Below, in pieces: positions 63,700 through 64,000 of a stretch of 64,000 bases of DNA. The position numbers and the translations under genes are program-made. The stretch's first letter is position 1, and each line of letters opens with the position of its first letter. The stretch comes from Kappaphycus alvarezii (taxonomy: Eukaryota; Rhodophyta; Florideophyceae; Gigartinales; Solieriaceae): the NCBI GenBank assembly GCA_002205965.3, contig NADL03000120.1, positions 124,001-188,000 of the forward strand, read 5' to 3'. The notes beneath the pieces are model-generated. The model saw only the letters and a program-made list of their open reading frames with translations, did not search any database and was not told where the DNA came from.

Positions 63700-64000
63700 T
63701 CAATCATTAGCAACACATTGGTCAACTGCGAATAAGTGTTCTTCATGATAGTTACTCTTCTATACAGCCCTTTTCAACGGTTGGTGTTCATGTTCAAACA
63801 CGATTTACATAAATTCACGAACGTATCCAGGAGAAGGTAGGGAATGTGAATAAAGTTCTAATAACCTATGCACATTCTGTTTGTCTAGCTAGATGCTTCT
63901 TGACACTTGGATATTCTCCGCATAGAATATTCAGGTCTGATACATATTTTCTCGCAAGATTCTATATTTCCTCATAATACTGGATTATTGAACTGGTTCC
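63700..64000. other. Window edge, unassigned
   Basis: An in-frame TGA lies directly upstream of the fragment above (about 63700). Neighbouring frames may hold more of the same decayed gene. Nothing firm. Confidence 0.3.

Noticed and set aside
1-64000. tRNA and rRNA genes
   Set aside because: I looked for T-loop (GGTTCGA) and acceptor pairing and found no convincing cloverleaf; a dedicated scan would be needed to exclude one.
1-64000. Bacterial or viral origin of the whole window
   Set aside because: Eukaryotic host genes, LTR and non-LTR retroelements and pogo, Harbinger and piggyBac transposons dominate; no bacterial gene order or ribosome-binding sites were seen.

Overview
The window looks like a transposon-rich segment of a eukaryotic nuclear genome. 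There are no operons or Shine-Dalgarno-led gene runs. The recognisable host genes are eukaryotic (a VPS51-like tethering subunit, a bZIP factor, an FGGY-family sugar kinase), and each is one uninterrupted reading frame without an obvious intron. Short compact islands of intron-less genes among LTR elements, non-LTR elements and DNA transposons would fit a florideophyte red alga such as Chondrus. That is inference from style; I cannot confirm the species.

Layout. 0-0.8 kb: tail of a degraded Ty1/copia element. 2.05-8.96 kb: a structurally complete but inactivated Ty3/gypsy element with 316-bp LTRs, a CACAG target duplication and a block of antisense ORFs between integrase and 3' LTR. 10-10.7 kb: a gag/zinc-knuckle relic. 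11.28-22.59 kb: a minus-strand copia element, itself split by a second minus-strand copia (13.35-18.08 kb) and by a G-rich degenerate array (19.5-20.7 kb). 24.1-25.6 kb: bZIP gene. 27.0-30.0 kb: a minus-strand non-LTR retrotransposon with a C-terminal CCHC and PD-(D/E)XK-like nuclease, interrupted by a 1,023-bp insertion with a GTAATG duplication. More fragments of the same nuclease lie at 31.0, 33.5 and 47.4 kb. 30.7-30.9 kb: a P-loop NTPase shard. 31.65-33.34 kb: FGGY kinase. 34.6-36.8 kb: broken PIF/Harbinger transposase and its likely Myb-like partner. 37.86-40.15 kb: a pogo-like DNA transposon with matching terminal inverted repeats. 42.0-46.9 kb: a dense cluster of three host genes (two-segment membrane protein, alpha/beta hydrolase, VPS51-like).

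47.9-57.07 kb is the most striking structure. Two nearly identical piggyBac-like copies of about 3.3 kb face each other as a giant inverted repeat around an internally deleted copia fragment. 57.5-63.7 kb holds two divergent unrecognised coding regions that keep one frame but carry several in-frame stops, then a minus-strand fragment resembling the distal part of Crinkler/RHS-type NTPases.

Functionally, the intact host genes cover vesicle tethering (GARP/EARP), lipid or ester hydrolysis, pentulose phosphorylation and transcription. They share no evident pathway. Most of the rest is a layered fossil record of transposition. A palindrome-rich motif built on GTACTGTAC recurs in the spacers, notably just upstream of several intact genes. 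All calls come from reading translations and motifs by eye; no database search was run.
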